51,891 nucleotides of DNA from an uncultured Lactobacillus sp. (GCA_937916845.1 CALFSK010000001.1:1-51891), one strand, 5' to 3'; shown: positions 30,523-40,780, numbered from the stretch's first letter. The notes: a model not told the origin generated them from the letters alone. Made by a program: numbers and translations.

Positions 30523-31542
30523 TTATACACTAAAATGGGTTTGACCGGCAGATTTATTTAACCGGTTCATATAGGCAGCTCCTAAACCGTTATTATCAAA
30601 GGATTGACAGAGAATATCCTTAATATTAGTTTCGGTATCGAAATGTCTCAGCCCCGCAAACAGTTCCTGAGTTGCCGATTGAATTCCCGTTCCTAACGAA
30701 AATTGTTCGCAATTAGCTGGAAAGACATTATTCGCTAAAACGCTGTCCGTTGCCATGACTCCCATTGGGACCTTTTGTTGGGCCGCCCACGTTAACGCGG
30801 CTGGCCAATCTTCCGTACGATCAACGATATAAACCTGTGCATCGGGCGCGTAGTGCTTGTATTTCATCCCGGGTGCTTTTGGCACTTCCGTCGCCCCAAC
30901 GTGATGTTGTTCAGTCTGAACGGGCATCCCAATCACTGCTTCAATCGCGCTGGCCGTTACGGCACCGGGCCGTAAAATGGCGGGCATATCCGTTGAAAGG
31001 TCAAGAACGGTCGATTCGACCCCAACCTTGGTTGCGCCGTCGTCCAAAATACCAGCAATCTTACCGTCTAAGTCATGCAAAACGTGCTGTGCAGTGGTGG
31101 GACTAGGCTTACCCGACGTATTGGCAGATGGCCCAACGATGGGCGTATGGGCTTGCTTGATTAACGCCAACGTCGCAGCGTTATCCGGATTCCGGAATGC
31201 CGCCGTATTCAAGCCGCCCGTAACTTCAGGCGCTAAGGCCCCCGGCTTCAGCTTAAAAATCATCGTCAGTGGACCGGGCCAAAATGCCTTGACCAATTTC
31301 TTGGCTGCCTCTGGTAACGGTTGGGCAAAACGTTCCACCGTTTCAAGATCGGCCACGTGGACAATCAGTGGATTATCGCTGGGACGCCCCTTTGCGACGT
31401 AAACTTGCTTGACCGCGGCCACGTTAGTCGCGTCGGCACCTAAACCATAGACGGTCTCGGTTGGAAATGCGACTAATTGCCCTTCATTAATTAACTGAGC
31501 AGCCGCACCGACTTCACTCGGCTTAAATATTTTTGTTTTCAT
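30523..31542 (-). CDS. sua5: L-threonylcarbamoyladenylate synthase, Sua5 type
   Basis: 339 residues. N-terminal YrdC domain with VAFPTETVYGLGADA and KGRPSDNPLIVHV (PP-loop-like binding of threonine, bicarbonate and ATP). A linker PKAPGMKYKHYAPDA leads into the C-terminal Sua5 domain. It makes the precursor for t6A37 in tRNAs reading ANN codons. The start at 31542 follows GAGGAAG and lies 14 bases after the prmC stop. Confidence 0.94.
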   Translation of the reverse strand: MKTKIFKPSEVGAAAQLINEGQLVAFPTETVYGLGADATNVAAVKQVYVAKGRPSDNPLIVHVADLETVERFAQPLPEAAKKLVKAFWPGPLTMIFKLKPGALAPEVTGGLNTAAFRNPDNAATLALIKQAHTPIVGPSANTSGKPSPTTAQHVLHDLDGKIAGILDDGATKVGVESTVLDLSTDMPAILRPGAVTASAIEAVIGMPVQTEQHHVGATEVPKAPGMKYKHYAPDAQVYIVDRTEDWPAALTWAAQQKVPMGVMATDSVLANNVFPANCEQFSLGTGIQSATQELFAGLRHFDTETNIKDILCQSFDNNGLGAAYMNRLNKSAGQTHFSV

Positions 31543-31556
31543 TATTATTAACTTCC

Positions 31557-32411
31557 TCACTTATGATTGATAACCCGTAACATCCGGTCATGGCCCGCCA
31601 TGTCTTGACGAATCGTGACCGTTGCTTTTGGCATTGCCTGTTGGAATAATTGTTGAATTGCCGCACCTTGATGGTAGCCAAATTCTAAGTACAGCCGACC
31701 ATTATCTGTTAAGTGCGTCGCAACCGTTGCTGCTAACTGTTCATAGAGCGCTAGCCCCTGGTGATCAGCAAACAACGCTTGTTGCGGTTCGTAGTTCAAC
31801 ACACTGGCATCCATGACCGCCTCTTCGGCATGTGCAATGTAAGGTGGATTACTGACGATGACGTCAAACGCCGTTTGTGGCACCGCCTGTAACAAGTTGC
31901 TTTCATAAAACGACACTTTCAACCCTAAGCGTGCCGCATTCGCCTCGGCAACGGCCAACGCCGTCGATGAAATGTCACTTGCACAGACTTGCCACGTCGC
32001 TTGTTCGTGCTTCAACGCTAACGCAATGGCACCGGAACCCGTCCCAACATCTAGTAAGCTCAGCGTCCGTGCATCCGCGTAATCGGTCAAAATCCAATCG
32101 ACTAATTCTTCCGTCTCCACCCGTGGAATCAGAACCGCGGGATTAACCGTTAGTTCTAAGCCGTAAAACGGTGCCCAACCTAGCACGTATTGTGCGGGTT
32201 CGCCCGCTACGACCCGGTCAACGGCGACGTGGTAAGCTTGATAAACGTCACTGGGCATTGCGTCACGGTACCGAATCAACAGTTGCGTCTGGTTTAAATG
32301 CGTTAACCCAAGCATTAAAAACCGCGCACTGTCCGTTGGTAAGTCCGCCGTTTTTAGACAAAAAGAAGCCCATTTCTGGGCTTCAAAGTAAGTTGGGGCA
32401 GAATTAGTCAT
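31557..32411 (-). CDS. prmC: Peptide chain release factor N5-glutamine methyltransferase
   Basis: 284 residues. SAM-binding [16 protein letters not shown] and the catalytic NPPY (in IVSNPPYIA) that methylates the Gln of GGQ in release factors. Its start overlaps the prfA stop by eight bases, so enzyme and substrate are made together. Confidence 0.95.
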   Translation of the reverse strand: MTNSAPTYFEAQKWASFCLKTADLPTDSARFLMLGLTHLNQTQLLIRYRDAMPSDVYQAYHVAVDRVVAGEPAQYVLGWAPFYGLELTVNPAVLIPRVETEELVDWILTDYADARTLSLLDVGTGSGAIALALKHEQATWQVCASDISSTALAVAEANAARLGLKVSFYESNLLQAVPQTAFDVIVSNPPYIAHAEEAVMDASVLNYEPQQALFADHQGLALYEQLAATVATHLTDNGRLYLEFGYHQGAAIQQLFQQAMPKATVTIRQDMAGHDRMLRVINHK

Positions 32412-33486
32412 TGGCTAATCGCTCCATCTTCTTGGCTTGATCTGCTAAGACCAACGCGTCGATGACTTCATCCAATTCACCGTTCATTACCCGGTCTAAT
32501 TTATTTAACGTTAAACCAATCCGGTGATCCGTAACCCGGTTTTGTGGGTAGTTATACGTCCGAATTCGTTCGGAACGATCCCCACTCCCGACGGCTGATT
32601 TCCGTTCGGCGTCGTATTGGTTTTGTTCCCGCGACTGGTAGTAGTCGTAGACCCGCGCGCGTAAGATTTCCATCGCCTTTGCCCGGTTTTGTTGTTGTGA
32701 CCGTTGATCTTGCATCGAAACAACGATCCCCGTAGGCAAGTGGGTCATCCGAACGGCAGAAGACGTCTTGTTAATATGCTGACCACCGGCACCGGAAGAA
32801 CGGAACACATCGGTCCGAATATCCTTTTGCTCTAGCTTAATATCAACATCTTTAGCTTCAGGCATCACCCCAACCGTTGCAGTTGACGTGTGGACCCGAC
32901 CAGCTGATTCAGTAACGGGCACCCGTTGAACCCGGTGCGCGCCACTCTCGTACTTCAGCTTCGAGTAAACTTTTTTACCAGAAATAATTAGCACAATTTC
33001 CTTAAACCCGCCGACTTCTGTTTCATTGCGGTCAGCGACTTCAACGTTCCAGCCTTGGCGTTCTGCGTATTTTGAATACATGTTGAAGAGGTCCGCCGCA
33101 AACAAGCTAGCTTCATCCCCACCGGCAGCACCGTGGATTTCCATAATAATGTTCTTATCATCATTCGGGTCTTGTGGCAACATTAATAAGGTAATTTCAT
33201 GTTCCAACTGTTCTTTTTCGGCGTTCAAGTTCTTCAAGTCTTCTTTGACCATTGAACTCATCTCGTCGTCTAATTTTTCCCGTAATAATTCGTTGTTTTC
33301 TTCGATTTGGCTTTGAACTTCCTTGTAATGGTTATACTTTTCAACCGTTTCGCGGATGTTCCCCATTTCTTTCGACAACTTCATAAAACGTTGCGAATCT
33401 GCAATCACTTCAGGATCACTTAACAGCTCACCCAGTTCTTCATAACGGTCCGCAACCGCCTGTAATTTATCAAAAAACTTATCCAT
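32404..33486 (-). CDS. prfA: Peptide chain release factor 1
   Basis: 360 residues. GGQ motif in [16 protein letters not shown], and the PxT stop-codon recognition tripeptide in [14 protein letters not shown]. It terminates translation at UAA and UAG. It lies 14 bases after tdk. Confidence 0.97.
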   Translation of the reverse strand: MDKFFDKLQAVADRYEELGELLSDPEVIADSQRFMKLSKEMGNIRETVEKYNHYKEVQSQIEENNELLREKLDDEMSSMVKEDLKNLNAEKEQLEHEITLLMLPQDPNDDKNIIMEIHGAAGGDEASLFAADLFNMYSKYAERQGWNVEVADRNETEVGGFKEIVLIISGKKVYSKLKYESGAHRVQRVPVTESAGRVHTSTATVGVMPEAKDVDIKLEQKDIRTDVFRSSGAGGQHINKTSSAVRMTHLPTGIVVSMQDQRSQQQNRAKAMEILRARVYDYYQSREQNQYDAERKSAVGSGDRSERIRTYNYPQNRVTDHRIGLTLNKLDRVMNGELDEVIDALVLADQAKKMERLAND

Positions 33487-33500
33487 ACTTAGTTAATTCC

Positions 33501-34079
33501 TCACTTTGTTAATTTCGGCGGGTAAAAGTAGTGTCGTCGACAAACCGGGTAGTACGCCTCGTTGCCCCCGATTTGAACTTGTTCGCCCTCGTAGACGGGT
33601 TTGCCATCATGAAAACGTAAATTCATAATGGCTTTTTTGCGACAGAACCAGCAGATGGTCTTCATTTCTTCAATCTTATCCGCATACAATAGTAGGTACT
33701 TACTGCCTTCAAACAGTTCATTGCGAAAATCGTTTTTTAACCCAAACGTCATCACTGGGATATGCAAATCGTCGACGATGTGGGCCAGCTCTAAAACGTG
33801 GTGCTTTTTTAAGAACTGTGCCTCATCAATTAAGATGCAGGCCGCATCAAGGTTCGTCTTCTTGACCACGTCCAACACGTTGGTATCATCAAAAACCGGA
33901 ATTGCTTCACGCTTCAAGCCAATCCGACTCGCCACGTAGCCAACCCCATCGCGGTTATCTAAGCCGCTTGTCATAATAATGACCGACTTATTTTGCTCCT
34001 CATAGTTGTGGGCCACTTTCAAAATTTCAATGGTCTTCCCACTATTCATCGCACCATATCGAAAGAATAACTGTGCCAA
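33501..34079 (-). CDS. tdk: Thymidine kinase
   Basis: 192 residues from a TTG start at 34079. P-loop [16 protein letters not shown], and zinc ligands CWFCRKKA and CRRHYF. It phosphorylates thymidine in pyrimidine salvage. The ATG at 34088 lies directly against its AAGGGG, whereas the TTG three codons later has proper spacing and gives the usual M-A-Q-L-F-F-R-Y-G opening. First gene of tdk-prfA-prmC-sua5-glyA-upp. Confidence 0.93.
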   Translation of the reverse strand: MAQLFFRYGAMNSGKTIEILKVAHNYEEQNKSVIIMTSGLDNRDGVGYVASRIGLKREAIPVFDDTNVLDVVKKTNLDAACILIDEAQFLKKHHVLELAHIVDDLHIPVMTFGLKNDFRNELFEGSKYLLLYADKIEEMKTICWFCRKKAIMNLRFHDGKPVYEGEQVQIGGNEAYYPVCRRHYFYPPKLTK

Positions 34080-34326
34080 GCGACTCATTCCCCTTTTTTA
34101 CACATTTCTAATCAATTATAGCGGATTTTCCCGCGAATTTCAGCACTGAGCTGTGAAAAGCTATTAACGAATTCATAAGTTGGACTTAAACGGCGGGAGT
34201 ATCGCTTTTCTTTTAGGAGCGTTCAGTATAAAATACTTGAGAGTAGGACGTTTGTCCGAGTTTTGGTTTTCACTGCGCACCGATTTTTACTAGGCGCAAA
34301 TTAATATATAGGGGTACGGATAACTT
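34080..34326. other. Divergent promoter region between tdk and murT
   Basis: About 247 bases holding both promoters. TATATA lies 26 bases before the murT start region (about 34303-34309). I do not see a clear -35 or an operator. Confidence 0.4.
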
Positions 34327-35673
34327 ATGTCAATTAATAGTACATTAGCCACTTGGACCGGCAAATCCGCGTATTGGTTTTTACACACCTTTCGTGGCGG
34401 CGGAAGTTCCTTGCCTGGTAAGCTGGCGTTAAAACTCGATCCAGCCATTTTAAAACATCTCGCGAAAAACTATGACGTCATCGTCATTACTGGGACCAAT
34501 GGTAAAACACTTACGACCGCACTGACGGTCAAAGTTTTACGCGAACAGTACCCTGACATTTTGACCAACCCTAGTGGCTCCAATATGAAACAAGGCATCG
34601 TGACGACCTTTTTAACGGCCCCTAAAGCACATCAAAAACCGCTAGCCGTTTTAGAAGTCGACGAAGCCAACGTCATCATGGTCACGAAGTACATCACGCC
34701 CAAAGCGTTTGTCTTCACCAACATTTTCCGTGATCAAATGGACCGCTACGGCGAAATTTATACCACTTACAAAAAAATCTTAGATGGGGTCGCGCTGGCA
34801 CCCGAAGCGACGATCATTGCTAACGGCGACCTGCCCCTCTTCCACTCAAAGAAATTGCCGAACCCCATTTTATACTACGGATTCGATTATCAAGCTGACC
34901 ACGACCAACAGGCACCGGCTAATACGGACGGCCTGTTATGTCCTAACTGTCAACACATTTTGCGCTACCATAGCCGCACTTATAGCAATATGGGGAAGTA
35001 TTACTGCCCACACTGTGGTTTTGAACGCCCACAGCTGACTTGGAAGCTCAACGCCTTAACCACGATGACACCGACGAGTTCTGATTTTGAAATCAACGGT
35101 CAACCAATGCACTTAAATATCGGTGGCCAATATAATATTTATAACGCGTTAGCGGCTTTTGCGGTTGGCCGTTTCATGGACGTTCCCGCTAAAAAGATCG
35201 CCCACGCGCTCAGCGAAAATGACGAACAAGTCTTTGGTCGCCAAGAAATTTTCCACGTTGGGGACAAGGACGTCACGTTAGTCTTGGTCAAGAATCCGGT
35301 TGGTTTAAACCAAGTGATTCAAATGATCAGTACCGACGACCGGCCCTTCTCGTTTGCGGCGTTGTTGAACGCTAACTACGCTGACGGGATTGATACTAGT
35401 TGGATCTGGGACGGCGACTTTGAGAAGCTGTTACAAATGAACATCCCCGCTTTTATTAGTGGTGGTGAACGTTACCGCGACATCACCTTCCGTTTGAAGG
35501 TCGCCGGGGTCACACCCGATGATTTAACGGTCATCCCCGACTTAACGGAAATGACCGCTGCCATTCAAAAATTGCCAACTAAACAGGTCTACGTCGTCGC
35601 AACGTACACGGCGATGCTCCAATTACGGAAACAACTAGCCAGTCAAGGCATTATTGATGGGGGGATGGCTTAA
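34327..35673 (+). CDS. murT: Lipid II isoglutaminyl synthase, Mur ligase-like subunit MurT
   Basis: 448 residues. Mur ligase P-loop TGTNGKTLTT (Lys60), LEVDEANV, a zinc ribbon inserted in the central domain (Cys205, 208, 227, 230), and the C-terminal DUF1727 domain. With GatD it amidates the D-Glu of the lipid II stem peptide to D-isoglutamine at the cytoplasmic face. The murT stop and gatD start overlap (TAATG), so the subunits are coupled. Confidence 0.96.
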   Translation: MSINSTLATWTGKSAYWFLHTFRGGGSSLPGKLALKLDPAILKHLAKNYDVIVITGTNGKTLTTALTVKVLREQYPDILTNPSGSNMKQGIVTTFLTAPKAHQKPLAVLEVDEANVIMVTKYITPKAFVFTNIFRDQMDRYGEIYTTYKKILDGVALAPEATIIANGDLPLFHSKKLPNPILYYGFDYQADHDQQAPANTDGLLCPNCQHILRYHSRTYSNMGKYYCPHCGFERPQLTWKLNALTTMTPTSSDFEINGQPMHLNIGGQYNIYNALAAFAVGRFMDVPAKKIAHALSENDEQVFGRQEIFHVGDKDVTLVLVKNPVGLNQVIQMISTDDRPFSFAALLNANYADGIDTSWIWDGDFEKLLQMNIPAFISGGERYRDITFRLKVAGVTPDDLTVIPDLTEMTAAIQKLPTKQVYVVATYTAMLQLRKQLASQGIIDGGMA

Positions 35674-36395
35674 TGACTTACACACTACACGCCGCCCATT
35701 TATACGGCGACTTAATGAATACCTACGGCGACATCGGCAATATTTTAGCCATGCGCTACTACGCTAAAGCAGTCGACGCCACCATTGACGTTGACTTGGT
35801 CAGCTTGGACGACACCTTTGCCGCCGACCAGTACGATTTCGTTTTATTCGGCGGCGGTCAAGACTACGAACAGACCATCGTCTCTAAAGATCTCCAGACA
35901 AAAAAGACCGCATTAACGGACTACATCGAAAACGGTGGGCCCTTCTTGGCTATCTGTGGTGGGTTTCAAATGTTAGGCCACTACTACATCGGGGCTCAGG
36001 GTGAAAAGATTCCCGGTATTGGTGCTCTCGACCACTACACGCTAAGCCAAGATAATAACCGGTTTATCGGTAACATCACGATCAAAAATGCCGAGACCGA
36101 CCAAACCTACTACGGCTTTGAAAACCACAACGGGATGACCTTCCTCGGTGAAGGTGAACGTCCACTCGGTAAAGTTTTGCAAGGTAACGGGAATAACGGC
36201 AAGGACGCAACCGAAGGCGTTATTTATAAAAACACCTTTGGGTCATACTTCCACGGCCCAATCCTTGCCCGCAACGAAGCGCTCGCTAAGCGGATTCTTA
36301 AATTGTCCTTACAACGGAAGTACCCGGATGCCGATTTCAGCGCCCTTGATCAATTAAACGAAGACCTGACCAAAAACGTCGTGGTCAAGCCTTAA
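35673..36395 (+). CDS. gatD: Lipid II isoglutaminyl synthase, glutaminase subunit GatD
   Basis: 240 residues, class I glutamine amidotransferase of the CobB/CobQ type. Nucleophile Cys95 in FLAICGGFQML and histidine in GSYFHGPILARN. The early HLYGDLMNTYGDIGN block is typical of GatD. It supplies ammonia to MurT. Confidence 0.96.
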   Translation: MTYTLHAAHLYGDLMNTYGDIGNILAMRYYAKAVDATIDVDLVSLDDTFAADQYDFVLFGGGQDYEQTIVSKDLQTKKTALTDYIENGGPFLAICGGFQMLGHYYIGAQGEKIPGIGALDHYTLSQDNNRFIGNITIKNAETDQTYYGFENHNGMTFLGEGERPLGKVLQGNGNNGKDATEGVIYKNTFGSYFHGPILARNEALAKRILKLSLQRKYPDADFSALDQLNEDLTKNVVVKP

Positions 36396-36411
36396 TCGTT
36401 ATTTAACAGCT

Positions 36412-36483
36412 AAACGTTTGCCCCACTCCCCAGCCCAATCCGCTAACCCGGTTGTGTCTAGGAAGTGGGACAAACGTTTTTTA
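36412..36483 (+). terminator. Long-hairpin terminator of murT-gatD
   Basis: AAACGTTTGCCCCACT (36412-36427) pairs with AGTGGGACAAACGTTT (36463-36478) around a 35-base loop, then TTTTAG. The loop is unusually long for a terminator. Confidence 0.8.
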
Positions 36484-36596
36484 GTTACAGCCTCAATGTA
36501 AGCCCTAACATTAGTTAACCCCTCAAAGTTATAAAAAATATTTATAGACTTTAAAGAAGTAATCCTACAATAACCTGATAGTATCAGTTAATTAGG

Positions 36597-36642
36597 CAAA
36601 AAAAGATTGATCCGCTAAACTGCGCGTATCAATCTTTTTTAT
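36597..36642. terminator. Bidirectional terminator before manA end
   Basis: AAAAAAAGATTGATCCGC pairs with GCGTATCAATCTTTTTT. It serves manA on the minus strand and can also stop readthrough from gatD. Confidence 0.9.
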
Positions 36643-36662
36643 CATATCAGGGGTTTAACTAA

Positions 36663-37628
36663 TTACGCTTTTTCACCAGGTTCAGAAGCAATAATTTGGA
36701 GATCACCCTTTAACGTCCATTGTTTAACATCAAACGGTAAAATGAAGTGCACACCCTTAGCAAGGGGATAGTCCTTGCCATCAACACTGATACTCCCCTT
36801 ACCAGCTAATACGGAAACCAAGGTGTATGGGGCTTTACCACGATTGAAGGTCGCCTGACCATCAGTCAAACGCCATTGCCAAACACCAAAGAATGGTGAC
36901 TGGACGTACTTCGTGACGGTCGCATCCCCAACCTTCGTCGTCGTAATATCTAAGTCAGGATCATGGTGTGGCACGTTCGTCGTATCAATTGACTGTTGCA
37001 AGTGCAATTCACGCTTTTGACCAGTCGTCTTATCAACCCGGTCCCAATCGTAAAGCCGGTAAGTCGTGTCAGAACTCTGTTGCGTTTCAAGCACCATGAT
37101 GCCCTTACCAACCGCGTGAATGGTCCCAGATGGCACGTAGAGGAAGTCGCCCGGTTTAACGGGAACCCGCCGTAAAAGCTTATCCCATTCGCCATTATTG
37201 ATCCATTCCGCAAGTTGTTCACGGCTCTTGGCGTGGTGCCCATAAATCATCGTCGCCCCTGGTTCAGCCGCAATCACGTACCAGCATTCAGTCTTGCCAA
37301 GTTCGTGTTCATGTTCAGCGGCGTAAGCATCGTCGGGATGGACTTGCACGGATAAGTCTTCACTAGCATCCAAAATCTTAGTTAACAGTGGGAAAACGTC
37401 ACCCTTAGCGTTGCCAAAGACATCGCGGTGTTCGGCCCAGACCCGGTCCAAAGTCATCCCTGCGTACGGTCCGTTTTCAACGGTTGCGGGACCATGGGGA
37501 TGCGCTGAGATTGCCCAGCATTCACCAGTATGGTCACTTGGAATATCGTAACCAAAGTCAGTATGTAACTTCGTACCGCCCCAAATTTTTTCGTGAAAAA
37601 CGGGCTCTAAGAAATAAGGTTCGCTCAT
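36663..37628 (-). CDS. manA: Mannose-6-phosphate isomerase, class I
   Basis: 321 residues, cupin fold. HEKIWGGTKL, the zinc ligands in VQVHPDD and GKTECWYVI, and FLYVPSGTIHAVGKG are all present. It interconverts mannose-6-P and fructose-6-P, feeding glycolysis or GDP-mannose. The start at 37628 is better than the ATG at 37646 because GGAG lies between the two. Confidence 0.95.
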   Translation of the reverse strand: MSEPYFLEPVFHEKIWGGTKLHTDFGYDIPSDHTGECWAISAHPHGPATVENGPYAGMTLDRVWAEHRDVFGNAKGDVFPLLTKILDASEDLSVQVHPDDAYAAEHEHELGKTECWYVIAAEPGATMIYGHHAKSREQLAEWINNGEWDKLLRRVPVKPGDFLYVPSGTIHAVGKGIMVLETQQSSDTTYRLYDWDRVDKTTGQKRELHLQQSIDTTNVPHHDPDLDITTTKVGDATVTKYVQSPFFGVWQWRLTDGQATFNRGKAPYTLVSVLAGKGSISVDGKDYPLAKGVHFILPFDVKQWTLKGDLQIIASEPGEKA

Positions 37629-37731
37629 AAATTCGACACACTCCATTGTTTGATTTGTTAGTTAAATTCTATCATAAATGAAAGCGGTTGTGAAATGATG
37701 ACTATTCTTTTATTAAAAATTGTCTATTCTT

Positions 37732-38751
37732 TTATTTGCCATTAGCAACGTCTGCTAGCCAAGCCGCAATTAGGTGCCGCCGCGCCGGTAAGAAACTGCT
37801 GTTGCGCACCGTTGGATGAACCCGGTTGGACAGAAAAATCAAACCGACCTGGCGTTGGCGATCTAACATCAATAACGTTCCGGTATAACCGGTGTGGAAA
37901 ATAATCGGTGGCTGTTGTGCGCCCGAATGCCATAAATTCCAACCAAAACTGCGCCGCAAGTGGTGGTTCGGCGTCCAATCACGATAAAGTTGTTGAATCG
38001 TCGGCTGATCAAGGACGCTCGGCACATCCAACTGACCTAACATGAGCCGGGAAAAACGCGTCAAGTCGGCGACACTGGCAAACAAGCCGGCTGAACCGCA
38101 GTGTTCTTGAAGCACCTGCCCCTTTGGATCATGCACAATGCCCCGCAAGAGCCCCGTCGTTGGTGAGTAGACCGTTGGGACGGCCTGCGCTGGGTCCGGT
38201 GTAAACGTTGCGTCCGGTAACCCTAATGGGTCTAATACGCGGTGAGTTACGGCATCCTGAACCGCTTCACCCGTTAATTTTTCAATAATCAGGCCCATTA
38301 AAATCAGCCCCAGGTCCGTATAGACCACCCGGTGATTCAAGTTCGCCGCACTAACAGGCAATGCTTGAATCGCCGCTAGCAGGTCGCTTGCGGGCAACGC
38401 ATTACGGTTCGGAATATAGCCACTCAGCCCACTCGTGTGCGTCATTAAATTTAAGACGGTCACCGATGGCGCTTGAAAAGCTGGTAAATAATCGTGTACC
38501 GGCCGGTTGATGTCCAAAGCGCCACTTTTAATCAACTGTAAGGCGACCGTCGTCGTTCCGACCACCTTAGTGACCGACGCCAAATCATACAACGCGTGGG
38601 GCCACAAATCTTCTCGTTGCGGTTCAATCGCCGCTATGCCGACTTGCCGCTGGACAAGGTCGGCCCCGCTAATCAGGCCATAACTGGCCCCCGGAATAAC
38701 GCCTTGATCAACCATTGCTTGAATGACTTGCTGTGTTCGTTCAAATTCCAT
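37732..38751 (-). CDS. Serine hydrolase, beta-lactamase/class C family
   Basis: 339 residues, no signal peptide visible. SVTK (Ser59, Lys62) is the nucleophile motif. VVYTDLG stands where the usual YxN is, so Asn is replaced by Asp-Leu, and FHTGYTGT holds the HTG triad. The family includes D-Ala-D-Ala peptidases, esterases and low-molecular-weight penicillin-binding relatives; without a signal peptide an intracellular esterase or amidase is as likely as wall processing. Substrate unknown. Monocistronic. Confidence 0.85.
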   Translation of the reverse strand: MEFERTQQVIQAMVDQGVIPGASYGLISGADLVQRQVGIAAIEPQREDLWPHALYDLASVTKVVGTTTVALQLIKSGALDINRPVHDYLPAFQAPSVTVLNLMTHTSGLSGYIPNRNALPASDLLAAIQALPVSAANLNHRVVYTDLGLILMGLIIEKLTGEAVQDAVTHRVLDPLGLPDATFTPDPAQAVPTVYSPTTGLLRGIVHDPKGQVLQEHCGSAGLFASVADLTRFSRLMLGQLDVPSVLDQPTIQQLYRDWTPNHHLRRSFGWNLWHSGAQQPPIIFHTGYTGTLLMLDRQRQVGLIFLSNRVHPTVRNSSFLPARRHLIAAWLADVANGK

Positions 38752-38830
38752 CTATTGCATTCTCTCTTCTAAAATAATTACTTTCAGTATGCGTCAACTT
38801 CCTGACAATCACTAGTCGTTTTAACAAAAC

Positions 38831-39016
38831 TTAGTGATTCTGTTCGTGGAGCAGCCGGGGTAATACGGCCGCCCAATACGCAATGAACCCGATTACGACG
38901 ACACTACCAGCAACGTGAATCCCAATAAATTGCAATTGCCACAAGATCATCGCAACGACGATCACAGTGGCGCTCCCCCACTCAACGTACTTGCCATAAC
39001 GATATAAAAAAGCCAT
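38831..39016 (-). CDS. Small two-helix membrane protein
   Basis: 61 residues. Two membrane segments at about 11-29 and 33-51, with a short basic start (LYRYGKYVEWG). The ATG follows AGAGGTG. I do not recognise a family. It sits alone between the serine hydrolase and the bcaT terminator. Confidence 0.6.
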   Translation of the reverse strand: MAFLYRYGKYVEWGSATVIVVAMILWQLQFIGIHVAGSVVVIGFIAYWAAVLPRLLHEQNH

Positions 39017-39065
39017 GGTATCACCTCTATTAACTTACATTTTAACGAACAGCTTACCCTCCAGT

Positions 39066-39114
39066 CAAAATAAAACGACGATCAATACCGCTAAGCAGTA
39101 CTAATCGTCGCTAA
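39066..39114 (-). terminator. Terminator of bcaT
   Basis: On the minus strand GCGACGAT / ATCGTCGT with a 21-base loop, followed by TTTATTTTG. Confidence 0.75.
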
Positions 39115-39124
39115 ATCACTTATT

Positions 39125-40153
39125 TTAATCTAAATCTACTTTTTGTACCCAGCCTTCAGGGGCTTCGCGGTCCCCAAATTGAATCCCCGTTAATTCGTCA
39201 TATAACTTCTTCGTGACGGGGCCAACTTCCGTTTCACTATAGAAGACGTGAAGGTTACCGTTATGTTCCAACCCACCGATTGGTGAAATAACGGCGGCCG
39301 TCCCACAAGCACCGGCTTCTGCAAAGCGGTCCAAATCGTCGATGTAGACGTCGCCTTGTTCGGTCTTCATCCCAAATTTATGTTCTGCTAAGTAGAGCAA
39401 TGAGTACTTAGTGACGGAAGGCAAGATTGATGGTGACTTTGGTGTTACAAACGTGCCATCCTTAGTAATCCCAAAGAAGTTCGCTGAACCAACTTCTTCA
39501 ATCTTTTTGTGGTCCACTGGATCCAAGTAAACACAATCTGAGTAACCATGTTGATGTGCTTCTTGTCCTGGGAATAAGCTAGCAGCGTAGTTCCCACCGA
39601 CTTTGTAAGCACCGGTCCCTTTATGTGCAGCCCGGTCGTAGTTCGACGTCGTGAAGTTAGTTGGCGTCATGCCACCCTTGAAGTAACTCCCAACGGGCAT
39701 TGCAAAGACTGTGAAAATGTATTCTTGGGCGGGATGGACACCGATGTTGCCACCGACCCCAATCATTAAAGGTCGTAAGTACAAGGTTGCGCCCGTCCCA
39801 TATGGTGGAACGTAGTCTTGGTTCGCCTTAACGACTTGCTTGACCGCGTCAACGAACATGTCGGTTGGAACTTGTGGCATTAACAAGCGTTCACAGCTGG
39901 TCTGCATCCGCGCTGCGTTCCGGTCTGGCCGGAATAATTGAACACTGCCGTCCTTAGTCCGATAAGCTTTTAAGCCTTCAAAATCTTGTTGGCCATAGTG
40001 CAAAGCTGTCGAACCTTCACTAATATGTAAAGTTGCATCACCAGTAAGTTCTTTCTTATACCACTCGCCATCTTTATAATACGCACGATAACGATATGGG
40101 AGATTGCGGTATTCAAACCCTAAGTTATTCCAGTCCAATTGTACATCTGCCAT
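39125..40153 (-). CDS. bcaT: Branched-chain amino acid aminotransferase
   Basis: 342 residues, class IV PLP aminotransferase. ALHYGQQDFEGLKAYR, Lys184 in TGAYKVGGNYAAS as the Schiff-base residue, and EVGSANFFGI are typical. It transfers amino groups between Leu, Ile or Val and 2-oxoglutarate. In lactobacilli this is mainly catabolic and leads to aroma acids, and HicDH (9855) could reduce the oxo acids. The start at 40153 is chosen because AAGGAAG is too close to the TTG at 40162. Confidence 0.95.
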   Translation of the reverse strand: MADVQLDWNNLGFEYRNLPYRYRAYYKDGEWYKKELTGDATLHISEGSTALHYGQQDFEGLKAYRTKDGSVQLFRPDRNAARMQTSCERLLMPQVPTDMFVDAVKQVVKANQDYVPPYGTGATLYLRPLMIGVGGNIGVHPAQEYIFTVFAMPVGSYFKGGMTPTNFTTSNYDRAAHKGTGAYKVGGNYAASLFPGQEAHQHGYSDCVYLDPVDHKKIEEVGSANFFGITKDGTFVTPKSPSILPSVTKYSLLYLAEHKFGMKTEQGDVYIDDLDRFAEAGACGTAAVISPIGGLEHNGNLHVFYSETEVGPVTKKLYDELTGIQFGDREAPEGWVQKVDLD

Positions 40154-40212
40154 GTAATTCAACTTCCTTTATATGTAATTTACTCAAATTAATTAATTTG
40201 AATTTAATTAAA

Positions 40213-40252
40213 AGATTAATAGTTTATGAGAACTTTGTCAAGTTGTTTCAGA
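40213..40252 (-). promoter_or_regulatory. Candidate bcaT promoter
   Basis: On the minus strand a perfect TTGACA (40241-40236) lies 17 bases before a weak TAATCT (40218-40213). Just upstream is TTTTCTGAAA, the central part of a CodY box, but the outer positions match poorly, so CodY control is only a possibility. Confidence 0.4.
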
Positions 40253-40321
40253 AAACATTTTCCATCAAATGAATTAATCTTTGTTATAATGGACTTAAAT
40301 TTAACAAAGGACTGGTTCGTC

Positions 40322-40651
40322 GTGGCAAGTAATTCTGATTCAATCTATAATGTCATGTTCTATATCGCTCATCACCCGGCAGAAATCACCTTCACGACAC
40401 CGGGCTACACCAACGTGGTGCGCATGAGCATTCCCGACCAGATTAAAGTCGCCAACCCGGAAATCTACTTTCCCAATAACAAACTGCTTGTCAACCGTTT
40501 TCAAGACGACTTTGTGGCCAAAAATGGTAACTTACTCGACTTTTTCTTCGATTACACCGAAAAGAAAGTTCCCAACTATCACGAAGTCTGGGTCTCCACT
40601 GCCCATCTGTCTGACAAACATATCTATTTTTTGGAGTTGTCATTTGAATAA
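40322..40651 (+). CDS. Hypothetical protein divergent from bcaT
   Basis: 109 residues from a GTG start at 40322, with AAAGGA ten bases upstream and TATAAT about 35 bases upstream. An earlier in-frame start at 40226 would include that promoter and is unlikely. The protein is soluble, acidic and aromatic-rich (IYNVMFYIAHHPAEITF, NLLDFFFDYTEKKVP), without recognised motif or signal peptide. It is transcribed away from bcaT. No function is proposed. Confidence 0.65.
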   Translation: MASNSDSIYNVMFYIAHHPAEITFTTPGYTNVVRMSIPDQIKVANPEIYFPNNKLLVNRFQDDFVAKNGNLLDFFFDYTEKKVPNYHEVWVSTAHLSDKHIYFLELSFE

Positions 40652-40780
40652 ATTCATCGGAGCTTACGGCAAACGTCGTGGCTCTTTTTTTAGTTTCGAA
40701 GTCCAGTGACACATTTATTAATTTTCAAAGCTGCTACTGCTATAGCACACTCAAGCCGGCGTAATCACCTATTTAGCGAA
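40652..40780. other. Intergenic left of repeat copy C
   Basis: Short non-coding stretch after the hypothetical gene. It contains a small inverted pair, GGAGCTTACGGC near 40659-40670 with CGTCGTGGCTC (weak), followed by T6 at 40684-40689, which may act as that gene's terminator. Confidence 0.35.

Noticed and set aside
37732..38751. Acquired class C beta-lactamase resistance gene
   Set aside because: No signal peptide and no YxN motif; the family contains many housekeeping hydrolases.
40230..40252. CodY box upstream of bcaT
   Set aside because: Only the central TTTTCTGAAA fits; five positions of the 15-base consensus do not, which is common by chance in AT-rich DNA.
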